In this document: in pieces, positions 1-8,888 of the stretch
Layout of the letters: every line of letters starts with the position of its first letter
Position numbering within the stretch: position 1 is the stretch's first letter
DNA from: Sphingomonas phyllosphaerae 5.2
Lineage (GTDB): Bacteria; Pseudomonadota; Alphaproteobacteria; Sphingomonadales; Sphingomonadaceae
Assembly (NCBI RefSeq): GCF_000419605.1
Contig: NZ_ATTI01000001.1
Location: 3,134,501 to 3,198,500, forward strand
Direction: 5' to 3'
DNA length: 64,000 nucleotides
Translations under genes and position numbers: made by a program
Notes under the pieces: model-generated
Databases searched by the model: none
The model's input: the letters and a program-made list of their open reading frames with translations, nothing else
Told to the model about the DNA's origin: nothing

Positions 1-133
1 TGGCATTGCGGAACGGCGCGGGCGCGGTGCTGGCGGCAGGGCTCGGCTCCGCAGTCGGGGCGGTCTTCGGTGCGGCGGTGGCGGGGACGACGGCGAACAG
101 GCTGGCGATAACGGCGGCGGCGATGGTCTTCAT
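1..133 (-). CDS. N-terminus of an exported protein, cut by the window edge
   Basis: Only the first 44 codons are inside the window. They read as a typical Sec signal peptide (MKTIAAAVIASL, hydrophobic core, cleavage near ATAA-AP) followed by an Ala/Pro/Thr-rich stretch. An AGGGAG ribosome binding site lies 7 bases upstream of the ATG at 133. The mature domain is outside the window, so the function is unknown. Expected location is periplasm or envelope. Confidence 0.6.
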   Translation of the reverse strand, partial: MKTIAAAVIASLFAVVPATAAPKTAPTAEPSPAASTAPAPFRNA

Positions 134-248
134 GGTGGGTCTCCCTGCCCCGTTTATCGGGGACACAGGACACTATGCAGCTACCGTGCCAATCCAATTT
201 GCCGTGCAATTACAGCAAGTTAGGCAAATTACGAGTGTGTTACATCAG

Positions 249-277
249 CAGATCACGCCAATAGTCGGCGTGATCTG
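249..277 (-). terminator. Perfect 11-bp inverted repeat after the outer-membrane gene
   Basis: CAGATCACGCC at 249-259 pairs with GGCGTGATCTG at 267-277 around a 7-base loop. It lies 11 bases past the stop of the minus-strand gene ending at 289. There is no T-run, so it may be a processing or weak termination hairpin rather than a full Rho-independent terminator. Confidence 0.5.
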
Positions 278-288
278 CCGTACCTTGG

Positions 289-1113
289 TCAGAACAGCAC
301 CGCACCACCTATGGAGACGCGCGCATCCGGCGCATCGTGGTTGAGCCCGGCGACCGCAAGCACATCCAGCTGGGTACGATCCGTCGTCCGCCACGCCACC
401 GACGCCGCAGCAAGGGTGCGGACGACATGGCCGGCGGGATCAAGATCACGCTCGACCGAGAATTCGGCGGTGGCGGTCACCTTTTCGGTCAGCGCATAGC
501 CGACGCCGACCACGCCAGTCGCATCGAAGTGCCGTCCACTGCCATCCTCGTCGACGGCAGCCGCCGCCTGCCCGGTGAAGTCGAGGCTCCAGTGTTGGTC
601 GATTTCCCAATAGACCGGCAGGACGGCGCCCGCCGCCCAGTCGCCCGCGCCGATACCGCTGCGCCCCGTCGGCAGGGTGACGTAAGGCTGGATCGCCGCC
701 GACAGCTTCTTGCCGTCGGGATGGCTGATCGAACGCTGCCAGCCGAGCGTCACGTCCCCGCTGCCGGTGATGTGGTCGACCTGCCCGGTCGCGATGTCGC
801 GCGTCCGAAGCGCCGCGATCGGCGTCCACGTGAACTGAAACTCGCTGTGGCGGGTAGCGCCGATCCGCGCAGTGACCTGAGCGAACTGCACCAGATCCTC
901 GCGTGTCTCGCCGTCATCATCACGCTGCCAATCGATGCCGGACACTTCGAGCTGCACCTGCCCCGGCAACGTCGTGCAACCGGTCGCGCCAAGCGACGGG
1001 CGGTTTGGACAAAAGCGTATTTCGGGCGAGTCGGCATCCTGCGCCGACGCGGGTAGCGCCACGACGCCCGCGACCGCCGCCAGCAACGCCGCGATCGCAC
1101 CACGCAGCATCAT
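289..1113 (-). CDS. Outer-membrane beta-barrel protein (putative transporter family)
   Basis: 274 residues with a signal peptide ending near ALPASAQ. The body alternates polar and hydrophobic residues, has many aromatic-bounded strands, and ends in a C-terminal Phe (GGAVLF), the usual signature of BAM-inserted barrels. It resembles the putative transporter/porin-like barrels annotated near the phenol MetA-degradation family, but no substrate can be read from sequence. The start overlaps the stop of the exonuclease III gene (ATGATGA at 1110-1113), so the two are translationally coupled; the second ATG at 1110 is an equally possible start. The functional assignment is weak, the envelope location is firmer. 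Confidence 0.7.
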   Translation of the reverse strand: MMLRGAIAALLAAVAGVVALPASAQDADSPEIRFCPNRPSLGATGCTTLPGQVQLEVSGIDWQRDDDGETREDLVQFAQVTARIGATRHSEFQFTWTPIAALRTRDIATGQVDHITGSGDVTLGWQRSISHPDGKKLSAAIQPYVTLPTGRSGIGAGDWAAGAVLPVYWEIDQHWSLDFTGQAAAAVDEDGSGRHFDATGVVGVGYALTEKVTATAEFSVERDLDPAGHVVRTLAAASVAWRTTDRTQLDVLAVAGLNHDAPDARVSIGGAVLF

Positions 1114-1880
1114 CGCAGCCGTACCCAGGTCGGCGCATGGTCGCTGGCCTTTTCGCGGCCGCGATACTCCTTGTCGACGCCGGCATCGGCGAGCCGGTCC
1201 GCGACCGTCGGGCTCAGCAGCAGATGGTCGATTCGGAAGCCGGCGTCGCGCTGCCACGCTCCGGCCTGATAGTCCCAGAAGGTCCAGACGCCGCCTTTCG
1301 GGTTGCGGATGCGCAGCGCATCGGTCCACCCCTGCGCCAGCAGCGCGCGATAACCGTGCCGGCTCTCCGGCTGCATCAACGCGTCGCTGGCCATCGCCTT
1401 GACCGAGAAGGTATCGTCGTCGTTGGGGATCACGTTGTAGTCGCCCGCAAGGATCACCGGCAGCTCCTCGGCGAGCAGCGCCCGCGCGCGATCTTGCAAG
1501 CGGCCGATCCAGCGCAGTTTGTAATCGAACTTCGGTCCCGGCTGCGGATTGCCGTTCGGAAGGTAGATCGAGGCGATCACCAGCCCGAACACTGCGCATT
1601 CGAGATAGCGGCTGTGCTCGTCCTCCGGCTCGCCGGCCAGCCCGCGCTGACGCTCGACCGGATCGATGCCCTTCGCCAGCACCGCAACGCCGTTGAAGCC
1701 CTTCTGACCGTGCCACAAGGCGCCATAGCCGGCAGCGCGGATCTCGGCCTCCGGGAAGGTCTCGTCGCTGGACTTGAGTTCCTGAAGGCACACCACGTCG
1801 GGCTGCGCCTCGGCGAGATACTCCAGCAACCGCGGCAGCCGCGCCTTGATGCCGTTGACGTTGTAGCTGACGATCTTCAC
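1110..1880 (-). CDS. xth: Exodeoxyribonuclease III
   Basis: 256 residues, normal length for the Xth/ExoA branch of the endonuclease/exonuclease/phosphatase fold. Visible catalytic motifs: NVNGI at the N-terminus, LQELKS with the metal-binding Glu, GDYNV in the middle, and the C-terminal SDHAP with the Asp-His pair. The enzyme cleaves at abasic sites and degrades one strand of duplex DNA in base-excision repair. It sits 37 bases downstream of erpA on the same strand and overlaps the next gene by 4 bases. Confidence 0.93.
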   Translation of the reverse strand: MKIVSYNVNGIKARLPRLLEYLAEAQPDVVCLQELKSSDETFPEAEIRAAGYGALWHGQKGFNGVAVLAKGIDPVERQRGLAGEPEDEHSRYLECAVFGLVIASIYLPNGNPQPGPKFDYKLRWIGRLQDRARALLAEELPVILAGDYNVIPNDDDTFSVKAMASDALMQPESRHGYRALLAQGWTDALRIRNPKGGVWTFWDYQAGAWQRDAGFRIDHLLLSPTVADRLADAGVDKEYRGREKASDHAPTWVRLR

Positions 1881-1917
1881 GTGCGCCGGTGTAACCGCGG
1901 CACCGACACTTGTCTAA

Positions 1918-2256
1918 CTACACCGAGAAGCTGGTGCCACAGCCGCAGCCGCTGGCCGCGTTGGGGTTCTCGACCTTGAACGACGCCCCGCCCAGCGATT
2001 CGACATAATCGACACTCGCACCGCGGACCAGATCAAGGCTGATGTCGTCGACGACCAGCCGCACGCCGTCCGTTTCCGTGACGATATCCGCCGCCTCGGG
2101 CGCGTCCGCAAAGCCGAAGCGGTACTGGAACCCCGAACAGCCACCCCCCTCCACCGACAAGCGCAGGATCGCGGGCTTGTTCTGCCGCGCAGCGATCGCG
2201 GCGACACGCGCGGCGGCGGCGGGGGTCAGGGCGATGTCGGGTGCTAGGCTGGCCAT
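1918..2256 (-). CDS. erpA: Iron-sulfur cluster insertion protein ErpA
   Basis: 112 residues of the A-type Fe-S carrier family (HesB/IscA). The three cluster ligands are present: one Cys in GGGCSGF near residue 40 and two in the C-terminal GCGCG. A-type proteins pass Fe-S clusters from the SUF scaffold to apo-enzymes; in alphaproteobacteria ErpA is commonly the essential member. No IscA/SufA neighbours are nearby, so the ErpA name rests on similarity and the single-gene setting. Confidence 0.88.
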   Translation of the reverse strand: MASLAPDIALTPAAAARVAAIAARQNKPAILRLSVEGGGCSGFQYRFGFADAPEAADIVTETDGVRLVVDDISLDLVRGASVDYVESLGGASFKVENPNAASGCGCGTSFSV

Positions 2257-2347
2257 GCGTGCAAGATAGGCGTCATCGCGCAGAACGCAAAGGGCCGGCC
2301 CGCGTGTCTGCGGACCGGCCCCTTCGGCACGATCATGAAGCGGTCGA

Positions 2348-3484
2348 TCAGTCCTGCGGCACCGGGCCGGTCGTGGAGACCGGGATCTGCCCGACGGCGC
2401 GGTCCTGCGCGGCCATCAGGTAATCGGCGGTGGTCAGGAACGGCACCGGGTTGACGGCGTGGCCGTCGATGCGGACTTCGTAATGGAGATGTGGGCCGGT
2501 CGAGCGCCCGGTAGAGCCCATCAGCGCAATCAGCTGACCACGCTTCACGCGCGTGTTGTCGGCGACGATGATCTTGGAAAGGTGGCCATAACGGGTGGCG
2601 ATGCCCTTGCCGTGGTTGATCTCGACCATGTTGCCATAGCCGCCCTGACGTCCGGCGTGGCTGATGATGCCGTCCGCGGTCGCGTAGATCGGCGTGCCGC
2701 TCGGGCCGGGGATGTCGACGCCGGCGTGCATCGCGGCGGTGCCGCGGAACGGGTCGGAGCGAATGCCGAAATTGCTGGTGAACTGCAGCTTCTGCACCGG
2801 CTGCACCGACGGAATGGCGATCACGCCCTGTTCCAGCCGGTCCAGCTTCTTCCACGTCATGAACAATGAGCGGAACTGCTGGTCGGCGGCGAGATCGGCG
2901 CGCGCCTCTGTGCTGTTCGCCTCGACCAGCGGGCCACCCATCGCCGACGTGCCGCGCGCGACGCGATTGGGGGCGATGCCGCGCTGGCGAAGCTGGCGAG
3001 CGGTCTGGGTGTAGCGGTCGAGCAGCTGGCGCTCCGCAACCTGTGCGAGTTCGGCCTGCCGGTTCTCGACCTTCAGGAACGGGCGGATCGTATCGGCGGC
3101 GACGCGCGTCGCCTGCGGATCGATCGCGAGCGTGGCGAGCGCCAGCCGCTTGGCATCTCCCTGCCCGGTCAGCGCGGCGGTCAGCAATTGCTGACGCCGT
3201 TCGATCCGGTCAGCGTGGAGCTGGGCGGCGGTGCGGATCGTCGCGACCCGCGCCTGCATCCGCTGCACCTTGTGTTCCATCGTCTGGAGCCGCTCCGCCG
3301 AAGCCGCGGCGGCCGGGGTCAGCCCGGCGGCGGCGGCGACTTGCGTCGAGGCCTGCAATGCGCCGTAGCCGGCAAAGCCCAGCAACAACGCGGCGCCCCC
3401 GCGCAGCATGATGGTACGTCCGGCAATGGCGGCGCCGAAGCGCACGGTCGGCCGCCCGGCCGGCAAGGAAGCGGTGTCGGTCAT
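2348..3484 (-). CDS. Membrane-anchored M23 (LytM) peptidase
   Basis: 378 residues from the ATG at 3484, chosen over an upstream in-frame ATG because the extra 31 residues are basic and unlike a leader. One transmembrane segment lies at about residues 25-45, followed by a Gln/Arg-rich probable coiled coil (60-165), then a LytM domain from about 235. The zinc/catalytic set is complete: H253 and D257 in HAGVD, H301 in YGHLS, and H332/H334 in PHLHYE. Such proteins cut peptidoglycan cross-links or, with a coiled coil, act in cell separation. It lies 203 bases downstream of bcp on the same strand. Confidence 0.87.
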   Translation of the reverse strand: MTDTASLPAGRPTVRFGAAIAGRTIMLRGGAALLLGFAGYGALQASTQVAAAAGLTPAAAASAERLQTMEHKVQRMQARVATIRTAAQLHADRIERRQQLLTAALTGQGDAKRLALATLAIDPQATRVAADTIRPFLKVENRQAELAQVAERQLLDRYTQTARQLRQRGIAPNRVARGTSAMGGPLVEANSTEARADLAADQQFRSLFMTWKKLDRLEQGVIAIPSVQPVQKLQFTSNFGIRSDPFRGTAAMHAGVDIPGPSGTPIYATADGIISHAGRQGGYGNMVEINHGKGIATRYGHLSKIIVADNTRVKRGQLIALMGSTGRSTGPHLHYEVRIDGHAVNPVPFLTTADYLMAAQDRAVGQIPVSTTGPVPQD

Positions 3485-3686
3485 CGAACCCCAGATCAAG
3501 ACTGTGGCCAGAACGACACGCTCCGGCCTTCCCCTTTTTCCGTGTCGCCGGTCGGAAGTTCCGCTCCGGCAACGCAAAGGTTTGTGCCCGCCGAAAGGTT
3601 AATCGCGCAATAGCCCAGCGCGCCGCGCGCGTCCAAGTGCCGGAGTCGTGCGCCGAGCCGTTGCCGGAAGCCCCGGATTGCCTGAC

Positions 3687-4133
3687 TTAAAGCGCGTTTG
3701 CCGCCGCCAGCACCGCCGCGGCATGGCCCGGCACCTTCACCTTTCGCCACGCCCCGGTCAGTCGCGCGTCGCGATCGAAGAGGAAGGTCGCCCGTTCGAT
3801 GCCCATGTACGTCTTGCCATACAACTGCTTCTCGCCCCACACGCCGAACGCCTCGGTGACGCTGCCGTCAAGGTCACTCGCCAATGTGACGGTCAGCGCA
3901 TGTTTGTCGCGGAATCTCGCATGCTTGGCCACCGTGTCCCGAGAAATGCCGAGCACCGTCACGCCGGCTGCGGCGAAGTCGGCCGACAGCGCGGAAAAAT
4001 CCTGCGCCTCGCGCGTGCAACCGGGCGTGTCGTCCTTGGGGTAGAAATAGACGACGAGCGGGCGAGCCATGTCGTGCAGCCGCAGCGGCGCGCCGTCGGC
4101 GCCGGTGACGGTCACGTCCGGGAGGGTGTCCAT
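3687..4133 (-). CDS. bcp: Peroxiredoxin of the Bcp/PrxQ family, 1-Cys form
   Basis: 148 residues. The peroxidatic cysteine is in DDTPGCTRE. The resolving cysteine usually found five residues later is absent (Gln there), and this is the only Cys in the protein, so it would need an external thiol. It reduces hydrogen peroxide and organic peroxides in the cytoplasm. The ATG at 4133 lies 22 bases inside the 3' end of glnE, indicating co-translation; an upstream in-frame start at 4205 would lie much deeper inside glnE and is less likely. Confidence 0.88.
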   Translation of the reverse strand: MDTLPDVTVTGADGAPLRLHDMARPLVVYFYPKDDTPGCTREAQDFSALSADFAAAGVTVLGISRDTVAKHARFRDKHALTVTLASDLDGSVTEAFGVWGEKQLYGKTYMGIERATFLFDRDARLTGAWRKVKVPGHAAAVLAAANAL

Positions 4134-6757
4134 GCGATGCTCTCCTGCCAGCTTGTCGCGACGCTCTCGCGCACCGTCGCCAGCGTGGCAAGCAACGTCT
4201 CCCAATCCGGCAGCGCCACCGCCCGCGCGATCAGCGCGCGGGTAGCGGGCGCCGCGGGCTCCTGCGCGTCGGGGGCGACCAGTCGCCCGGTGACGAGCAG
4301 GCGGCTGAGCAGGTCGTAGGCGGTGCGAAGCTCGGCACGGAAGACGCCGGCGGCCACCAACGCGTCGATCGCCGGCCCAAGCTGCGGGGTGAAGGCGATC
4401 CGGCGCGTCAGCTGCGCGACATGCACCGCAAACTCGAGATCGACCAGCCCGCCGGGCAGCAGCTTCGCGTCGAGCGGCCCTTGCGGCGGTTTGTGCTGCG
4501 CCATCTCGGCGCGCATCGACGCGGCGTCGGCGGCGATATCGCGTGGTCGCCGTGCGCCGGCGAGCACCTCGGCGACGATCGCCTCCACGGCTGCACGCGC
4601 GCCCGCGCTACCATAGACGGCCCGCGCCCGCGTCAGCGCCATATGCTCCCAGGTCCACGCTTCCTCGCGCTGGTAGCGGGCGAAGGAGTCGACGCTGACC
4701 ACCAGCGGCCCTTGCGCACCCGACGGCCGCAATCGCGTGTCGACGGCATAGAGCGGGCCGGCCGCGGTCGGCACCGACAAGGCCGCGGTGACGCGTTGCG
4801 CCAGCCGCGAGAAATACAGCGTCGCGCCGAGCGGCTTGGCGCCGTCCGATTCCGCGGTGAAGTCGCCGGTGAACAGGTAGATCACGTCGAGGTCGGAGGC
4901 ATGGGTCAGCGCCGCCCCGCCGAGCCGGCCGAGCGCGAGGATCACCAGTTCGCCCCCGGGGACGCGGCCGTGCGCGGCCTCGAACAGCGCGACCGTCGCA
5001 GCCGTCAGCACCTCGACCGCAGCCTCGGCAAGCCGCGCATAGCCCGCGGCGACGTCGAGCGGGTCGGCACGCCCGGCGACGATCTGCGCGCCCAGCGCGA
5101 AACGACGGTCGCCGACGACGCGACGCACATGTTCCAGCACGGCCTGGTAATCCGCGCCCGGCTCGCTCGCGCGCATCTCGGCGGTCAGCGCCGCCACATC
5201 GCCGACCGGATCGAAGGCGCTGGCATCGATCAGCCCGTCGAGCAGATCGGGGCGACGCGCGAGCGCCTCGGCCAACGTCGGTGCATGGCTGAGGATCTCC
5301 GCCAGTAGCGTGGCGAGCGCAGGACGCGCCTCAAGCAGACGGAAGATGTTGATCGCGCTCGGCAAACGCTCGAGCAGCCGATCGAGCCGGTTGAGTGCGG
5401 TCATCGGCACCGGCGATTGCGCAAGCGCCTCGACCAGCCCCGGCAGCACCGCCTCCAGCGCGCTCTGCGCCGCGGGGCTGCGTAGCGCGGGATAACGCCC
5501 CTCACGCCACGCGACGATCCGGCGCGCCGCGTCCTCGGTCTCGGCAAAGCCCGCGCCGCCGAGATAATCGGCAAGCCGCGCGGCATCGCGCGGTACTGCG
5601 GCGACCGGTGCGGGTGCGAGCTTGTCGAAGGTCGTCGCAACGCGCGCGACATGCGGGCGCAGCAACTCGAGCAACGCGGCGCCGTCGTGCAGGCCGTGCA
5701 ACCGGGCGACACGATCGAGCCCGTCCCCCGTCGGCAGCGCATGCGTCTGGCGATCATCGATCATCTGGATGCGATGCTCGATCGTGCGCAGCAGGGTATA
5801 GGCTTCGGACAACGCGCGCGCGTCTTCCGCTTCGATCCGTCCTGCCGCCGCCAGCGCCGCCAGCGCGTCACGGGTCGCCGGCGCACGCAGCGACGGATCG
5901 CGGCCGCCGTGGATCAACTGATGTATTTGCGCGAAGAACTCGATCTCGCGGATGCCGCCACGACCGCGCTTCAGATCGTAGCCGGGGCCGAACGCCTGCC
6001 CCTGCGCATGATGGTCGCGGATACGGCGCGTGATGTCGAGGATTTCGCCGACCGCGCCGAAGTCGAGGCTGCGCCGCCAGATGAACGGGCGAATGGTGTC
6101 GAGAAACCGCTGGCCGAGCGCCGTATCGCCGGCAGCGGCGCGGGCGCGAATGAACGCCGCACGCTCCCAAGGCAGCGCCTGCGATTCATAATAAGCGATC
6201 GCCGCATCGATCGGGATCACGATCGGCGTCGCCTCCGGCGAGGGGCGCAGTCGCAGATCGACGCGCAGTACATAGCCATCGGCGTCGCGGGTCTGGAGCA
6301 GTTCGAGCACGCGCCGCCCGATACGGACCGCGGCGTCTGCGACATCCTCGCGCGGACGATGCGGGAGCGTCGCCGGATCGTAGATCAGGATCGGGTCGAT
6401 GTCCGAAGAGTAATTGAGCTCGCGGCTACCCTGCTTGCCGAGCGCGATCGCCGCAAACCCGCGAGGTTGTGCCTCCGGGGTCCGCTCGATGATGGCAGCC
6501 TCGATCGCCCGGTCGAGCGCGTCGTCGGCAAACTCGGTGAGCGCCGCGGTGACGCCGGTCAGGTCGAGCATGCCCGCAAGATCGCCCTCGGCGACCGCCA
6601 GCGCCACTTGGCGACGTTCCAGGCGCAGACGCTTGCCTACCGAAATGCCGGACTCCGCCAACGCCGCGTCCGTCACGTCGTAGCGCGCAAGCAGCCCGTC
6701 CAGAAATGGCGCATTCTGGGTCATGCGCAGGCGGGCCGGGACGATCGCGTCGGTCAT
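4112..6757 (-). CDS. glnE: Bifunctional glutamine synthetase adenylyltransferase/adenylyl-removing enzyme
   Basis: 881 residues with the duplicated nucleotidyltransferase layout of GlnE. The first half has GSRELNYSSDID with the metal-binding Asp pair and the family motif GRGGIREIEFF; the second has LTHASDLDVIY and LLPGGLVDLEF. The enzyme adds AMP to glutamine synthetase or removes it in response to PII signalling, tuning nitrogen assimilation. It heads a minus-strand run and overlaps bcp at its 3' end. Confidence 0.94.
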   Translation of the reverse strand: MTDAIVPARLRMTQNAPFLDGLLARYDVTDAALAESGISVGKRLRLERRQVALAVAEGDLAGMLDLTGVTAALTEFADDALDRAIEAAIIERTPEAQPRGFAAIALGKQGSRELNYSSDIDPILIYDPATLPHRPREDVADAAVRIGRRVLELLQTRDADGYVLRVDLRLRPSPEATPIVIPIDAAIAYYESQALPWERAAFIRARAAAGDTALGQRFLDTIRPFIWRRSLDFGAVGEILDITRRIRDHHAQGQAFGPGYDLKRGRGGIREIEFFAQIHQLIHGGRDPSLRAPATRDALAALAAAGRIEAEDARALSEAYTLLRTIEHRIQMIDDRQTHALPTGDGLDRVARLHGLHDGAALLELLRPHVARVATTFDKLAPAPVAAVPRDAARLADYLGGAGFAETEDAARRIVAWREGRYPALRSPAAQSALEAVLPGLVEALAQSPVPMTALNRLDRLLERLPSAINIFRLLEARPALATLLAEILSHAPTLAEALARRPDLLDGLIDASAFDPVGDVAALTAEMRASEPGADYQAVLEHVRRVVGDRRFALGAQIVAGRADPLDVAAGYARLAEAAVEVLTAATVALFEAAHGRVPGGELVILALGRLGGAALTHASDLDVIYLFTGDFTAESDGAKPLGATLYFSRLAQRVTAALSVPTAAGPLYAVDTRLRPSGAQGPLVVSVDSFARYQREEAWTWEHMALTRARAVYGSAGARAAVEAIVAEVLAGARRPRDIAADAASMRAEMAQHKPPQGPLDAKLLPGGLVDLEFAVHVAQLTRRIAFTPQLGPAIDALVAAGVFRAELRTAYDLLSRLLVTGRLVAPDAQEPAAPATRALIARAVALPDWETLLATLATVRESVATSWQESIAWTPSRT

Positions 6758-6796
6758 GGAACCGCAACCTTAGCGGCAAACCCGCGTTCGACCATC

Positions 6797-6976
6797 ATGG
6801 TACAAGACGCTTCCTCTCACACCCTTCCGCTGCGGGACGTATATGTCGTCCAGGCGCCGCAGGTGACGGATGCGATCGCGGAGCCGCTGCGCGCGGCCTT
6901 CGGAAGCGAAGCCGCGCTGCCGTCCGACCTCGCCAGGTGCATGGCCCAGCTATACCGGATTCACGACCGCACCTGA
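6797..6976 (+). CDS. Small hypothetical protein, 59 residues
   Basis: Runs from ATG 6797 to TGA 6976 in the gap between divergent glnE and convergent ecfG. The peptide has a mixed soluble composition (LRDVYVVQAPQV near the start, ARCMAQLYRIHD near the end) and no membrane segment. The stop is 6 bases from the end of ecfG on the other strand. I do not recognise the family. The ORF fills its intergenic space neatly, which favours a real gene, but the evidence is only coding appearance and position. Confidence 0.45.
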   Translation: MVQDASSHTLPLRDVYVVQAPQVTDAIAEPLRAAFGSEAALPSDLARCMAQLYRIHDRT

Positions 6977-6982
6977 CACGCG

Positions 6983-7630
6983 TCAGGCGTTACGATCGCG
7001 ACTGAGTTCGTCGACCTCGCTCATGATCGAGTCGAGCGTCGAACGCTCGGTGTCGACCTCGTGATCGCGACGCGAGGAAAGCGTGCTTCCCGCCATCAGC
7101 GCCTCGAGCGCGACCCGTCCGCGTGCCACGCGACTCTTGATCGTGCCGACTGCCACGCCGCAAATCTCGGCCGCTTCCTCATAGGCGAAGCCACCCGCAC
7201 CGACGAGGATCAGTGCCTCGCGCTGCGGCTGCGGCAAATGCAACAACGCACGTTGCATATCGGCGAGTTCGACGTGCTTGTCCTGGCTGGCCGGCGCGGC
7301 AAGCACGCGGTCGGCAACCAGATCGTCCCACTCGCCCTTGAAGCGCGCACGACGCATCTGGCTGAGGAACAGGTTGCGCAGGATGATGAAGGTCCATGCG
7401 CGCATGTTCGTGCCGGCCTGGAAGCGCTTGCGTGCCGCCCATGCCTTCAGCAGGGTTTCCTGCACCAGATCGTCGGCAAGGTCGCGATTGCCCGACAGCG
7501 ATCGCCCGAAGGCGCGCAGATGTGGAATCACCAGCGCCAGTTGCTTCTTAAACTCTGGATCGGAAAGCGCGACATGCTCGACAGGAGGTGGCGCCGACGC
7601 GTCGTCCGCGAGCGTAGGGGATTGGGTCAT
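6983..7630 (-). CDS. ecfG: ECF sigma factor of the EcfG (sigma-15) group, general stress response
   Basis: 215 residues from ATG 7630, which has GGAG four bases upstream. Region 2 spans about residues 40-100 (LADDLVQETLLKAWA, TNMRAWTF) and region 4 about 125-175 (LPQPQREAL, GTIKSRVARGR), the EcfG hallmark set. The protein directs RNA polymerase to GGAAC-N16/17-CGTT promoters when released from NepR. In-frame codons continue upstream to an ATG at 7726, but that start has no ribosome site. Unlike many alphaproteobacteria, nepR is not its operon partner here: phyR and a small membrane gene lie between them. Confidence 0.93.
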   Translation of the reverse strand: MTQSPTLADDASAPPPVEHVALSDPEFKKQLALVIPHLRAFGRSLSGNRDLADDLVQETLLKAWAARKRFQAGTNMRAWTFIILRNLFLSQMRRARFKGEWDDLVADRVLAAPASQDKHVELADMQRALLHLPQPQREALILVGAGGFAYEEAAEICGVAVGTIKSRVARGRVALEALMAGSTLSSRRDHEVDTERSTLDSIMSEVDELSRDRNA

Positions 7631-7733
7631 GCCGCTCCGTTGTGCTGGATCGACGCCGGTCTGGCGCCCTTCCGAGCCATCAAGATAGGTACCGTCCGGC
7701 TGCTTGGCCAGTGCGTCCGTCAACATCCGGGCG

Positions 7734-7871
7734 TCAGGACAACAGGATGGCCGCAAAGATGGCGATGACCAGCAGCAATGAAGCCGCCAGGATGTAGCGG
7801 GTCATGCCGGGCGTGCTGCCCGCACGCGCCTCGTCGGTTTCGAGGTGAATGCGATCGTTATCGTCTGCCAT
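7734..7871 (-). CDS. 45-residue single-pass membrane peptide between phyR and ecfG
   Basis: ATG 7871 to TGA 7734. The first 23 residues are acidic and hydrophilic (MADDNDRIHLETDEAR), then one helix (YILAASLLLVIAIFAA) and a hydrophobic C-terminus with no tail. It starts 100 bases downstream of the phyR stop and ends 104 bases upstream of the ecfG start on the same strand, so it is very probably co-transcribed with ecfG. The family is not one I can name with a function. Its place in the stress-response locus makes a membrane link to the GSR possible, which is inference. Confidence 0.6.
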   Translation of the reverse strand: MADDNDRIHLETDEARAGSTPGMTRYILAASLLLVIAIFAAILLS

Positions 7872-7898
7872 GAGCGCTCAACCCCCCAACAACGTTTT

Positions 7899-7921
7899 GG
7901 GTCCGTATCGACCACGGACCC
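7899..7921. other. Perfect 8-bp inverted repeat between phyR and the small membrane gene
   Basis: GGGTCCGT at 7899-7906 pairs with ACGGACCC at 7914-7921 around a 7-base loop. Neither side is followed by a T-run. It may attenuate read-through from phyR or be an operator; the sequence does not decide. Confidence 0.4.
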
Positions 7922-7970
7922 GGGAAACGTATTCGTAACGCCCGTTTCGTGACGCGCGTTTCGTCCGGAC

Positions 7971-8765
7971 TTATGCCGGAACGGTGCTTTCATCGAAGAA
8001 CAATGCCTGGCTGATCGCCGCCTTTACCGTCGAGCGCTGGAATGGCTTGGTGATCAGGAACGTGGGCTCCGGCCGCTCGCCGGTAAGGAGCCGCTCCGGG
8101 AAGGCGGTGATGAAGATCACGGGTACGTTGAATTCCGCCAGGATGTCCTTGACCGCATCGATGCCCGAGCTGTCATCGGCAAGCTGGATGTCGGCGAGCA
8201 CCAGCCCCGGCCGATCTTCCATCGCCAGCGCGACCGCCTCGTCGCGCGTCACCGCCACGCCGGTGACCTCATGCCCCAGATCGCGAACGATCGACTCGAT
8301 GTCCATCGCGATGATCGGCTCGTCTTCGATGATCAGCACGCGCGCACGGGTCTGGTTCTCGATCTCGGCCAGCGCCTCGGCGACCAGCACGTCCACTTCG
8401 GCCGTATCGACCTCGATCAGATACGCCGCGTCCTCGGGCGTGAAACCCTCCATCGCCGTCAGAAGCAGCGCCTGACGCGACAGCGGCGTCATCCGCGACA
8501 GCCGCGCACGTGCCACGGCCTCCTGATCCTCGGCCGGCATCTCGTCGGCGGTCTCGTCGAAATTGGCCGAGTTCCAGATCGCCTGGAACGTCCGATACAG
8601 GCCGAGCCGCGGATCGACGTCGCGCGGAAACTGGTCCGGCGCCGCCACGATCGCTTCCAGCGTGGCGCGCACGTAACGGTCGCCCTGCGCCTGGCTGCCC
8701 GTCAGCGCACGACCATAGCGGCGCAGGAACGGAAGATGCGGCGCGAGTTGTTGTCCGAGCGACAT
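7971..8765 (-). CDS. phyR: General stress response anti-anti-sigma response regulator PhyR
   Basis: 264 residues. Residues 1-135 are a sigma-like domain (SLGQQLAPHLPFLRRYGRAL, TFQAIWNSANFDE) and 141-255 a receiver with E147/D148, phospho-acceptor D192 in ADIQL, T220 and K240 in FLITKPF. Phosphorylation exposes the sigma-like domain, which captures NepR and so frees EcfG. The ATG at 8765 has an AGGGAGG ribosome site about 12 bases upstream. It is transcribed away from nepR-phyP across a 265-bp gap holding an EcfG-type promoter that could serve both directions. Confidence 0.96.
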   Translation of the reverse strand: MSLGQQLAPHLPFLRRYGRALTGSQAQGDRYVRATLEAIVAAPDQFPRDVDPRLGLYRTFQAIWNSANFDETADEMPAEDQEAVARARLSRMTPLSRQALLLTAMEGFTPEDAAYLIEVDTAEVDVLVAEALAEIENQTRARVLIIEDEPIIAMDIESIVRDLGHEVTGVAVTRDEAVALAMEDRPGLVLADIQLADDSSGIDAVKDILAEFNVPVIFITAFPERLLTGERPEPTFLITKPFQRSTVKAAISQALFFDESTVPA

Positions 8766-8888
8766 GTGTAGAAAACCCTCCCTGCGACCGACGGACCCAC
8801 GCCGCGGCCGCGAAACCGATACGTTCGTGGACGCGAGATCCGGCCGCAGATGAAAGCCCGCTACCGGCGAAATTCGTCGCACGGGCAT

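Noticed and set aside
6758..6788. GGAAC ... CGTT before the small ORF at 6797
   Set aside because: Spacer is 22 bases rather than 16-17, and the -35 lies over the glnE start codon.
7631..7756. Longer EcfG from upstream ATG 7726 or 7756
   Set aside because: No ribosome site, non-family residues, and the longest form overlaps the small membrane gene; ATG 7630 has GGAG.
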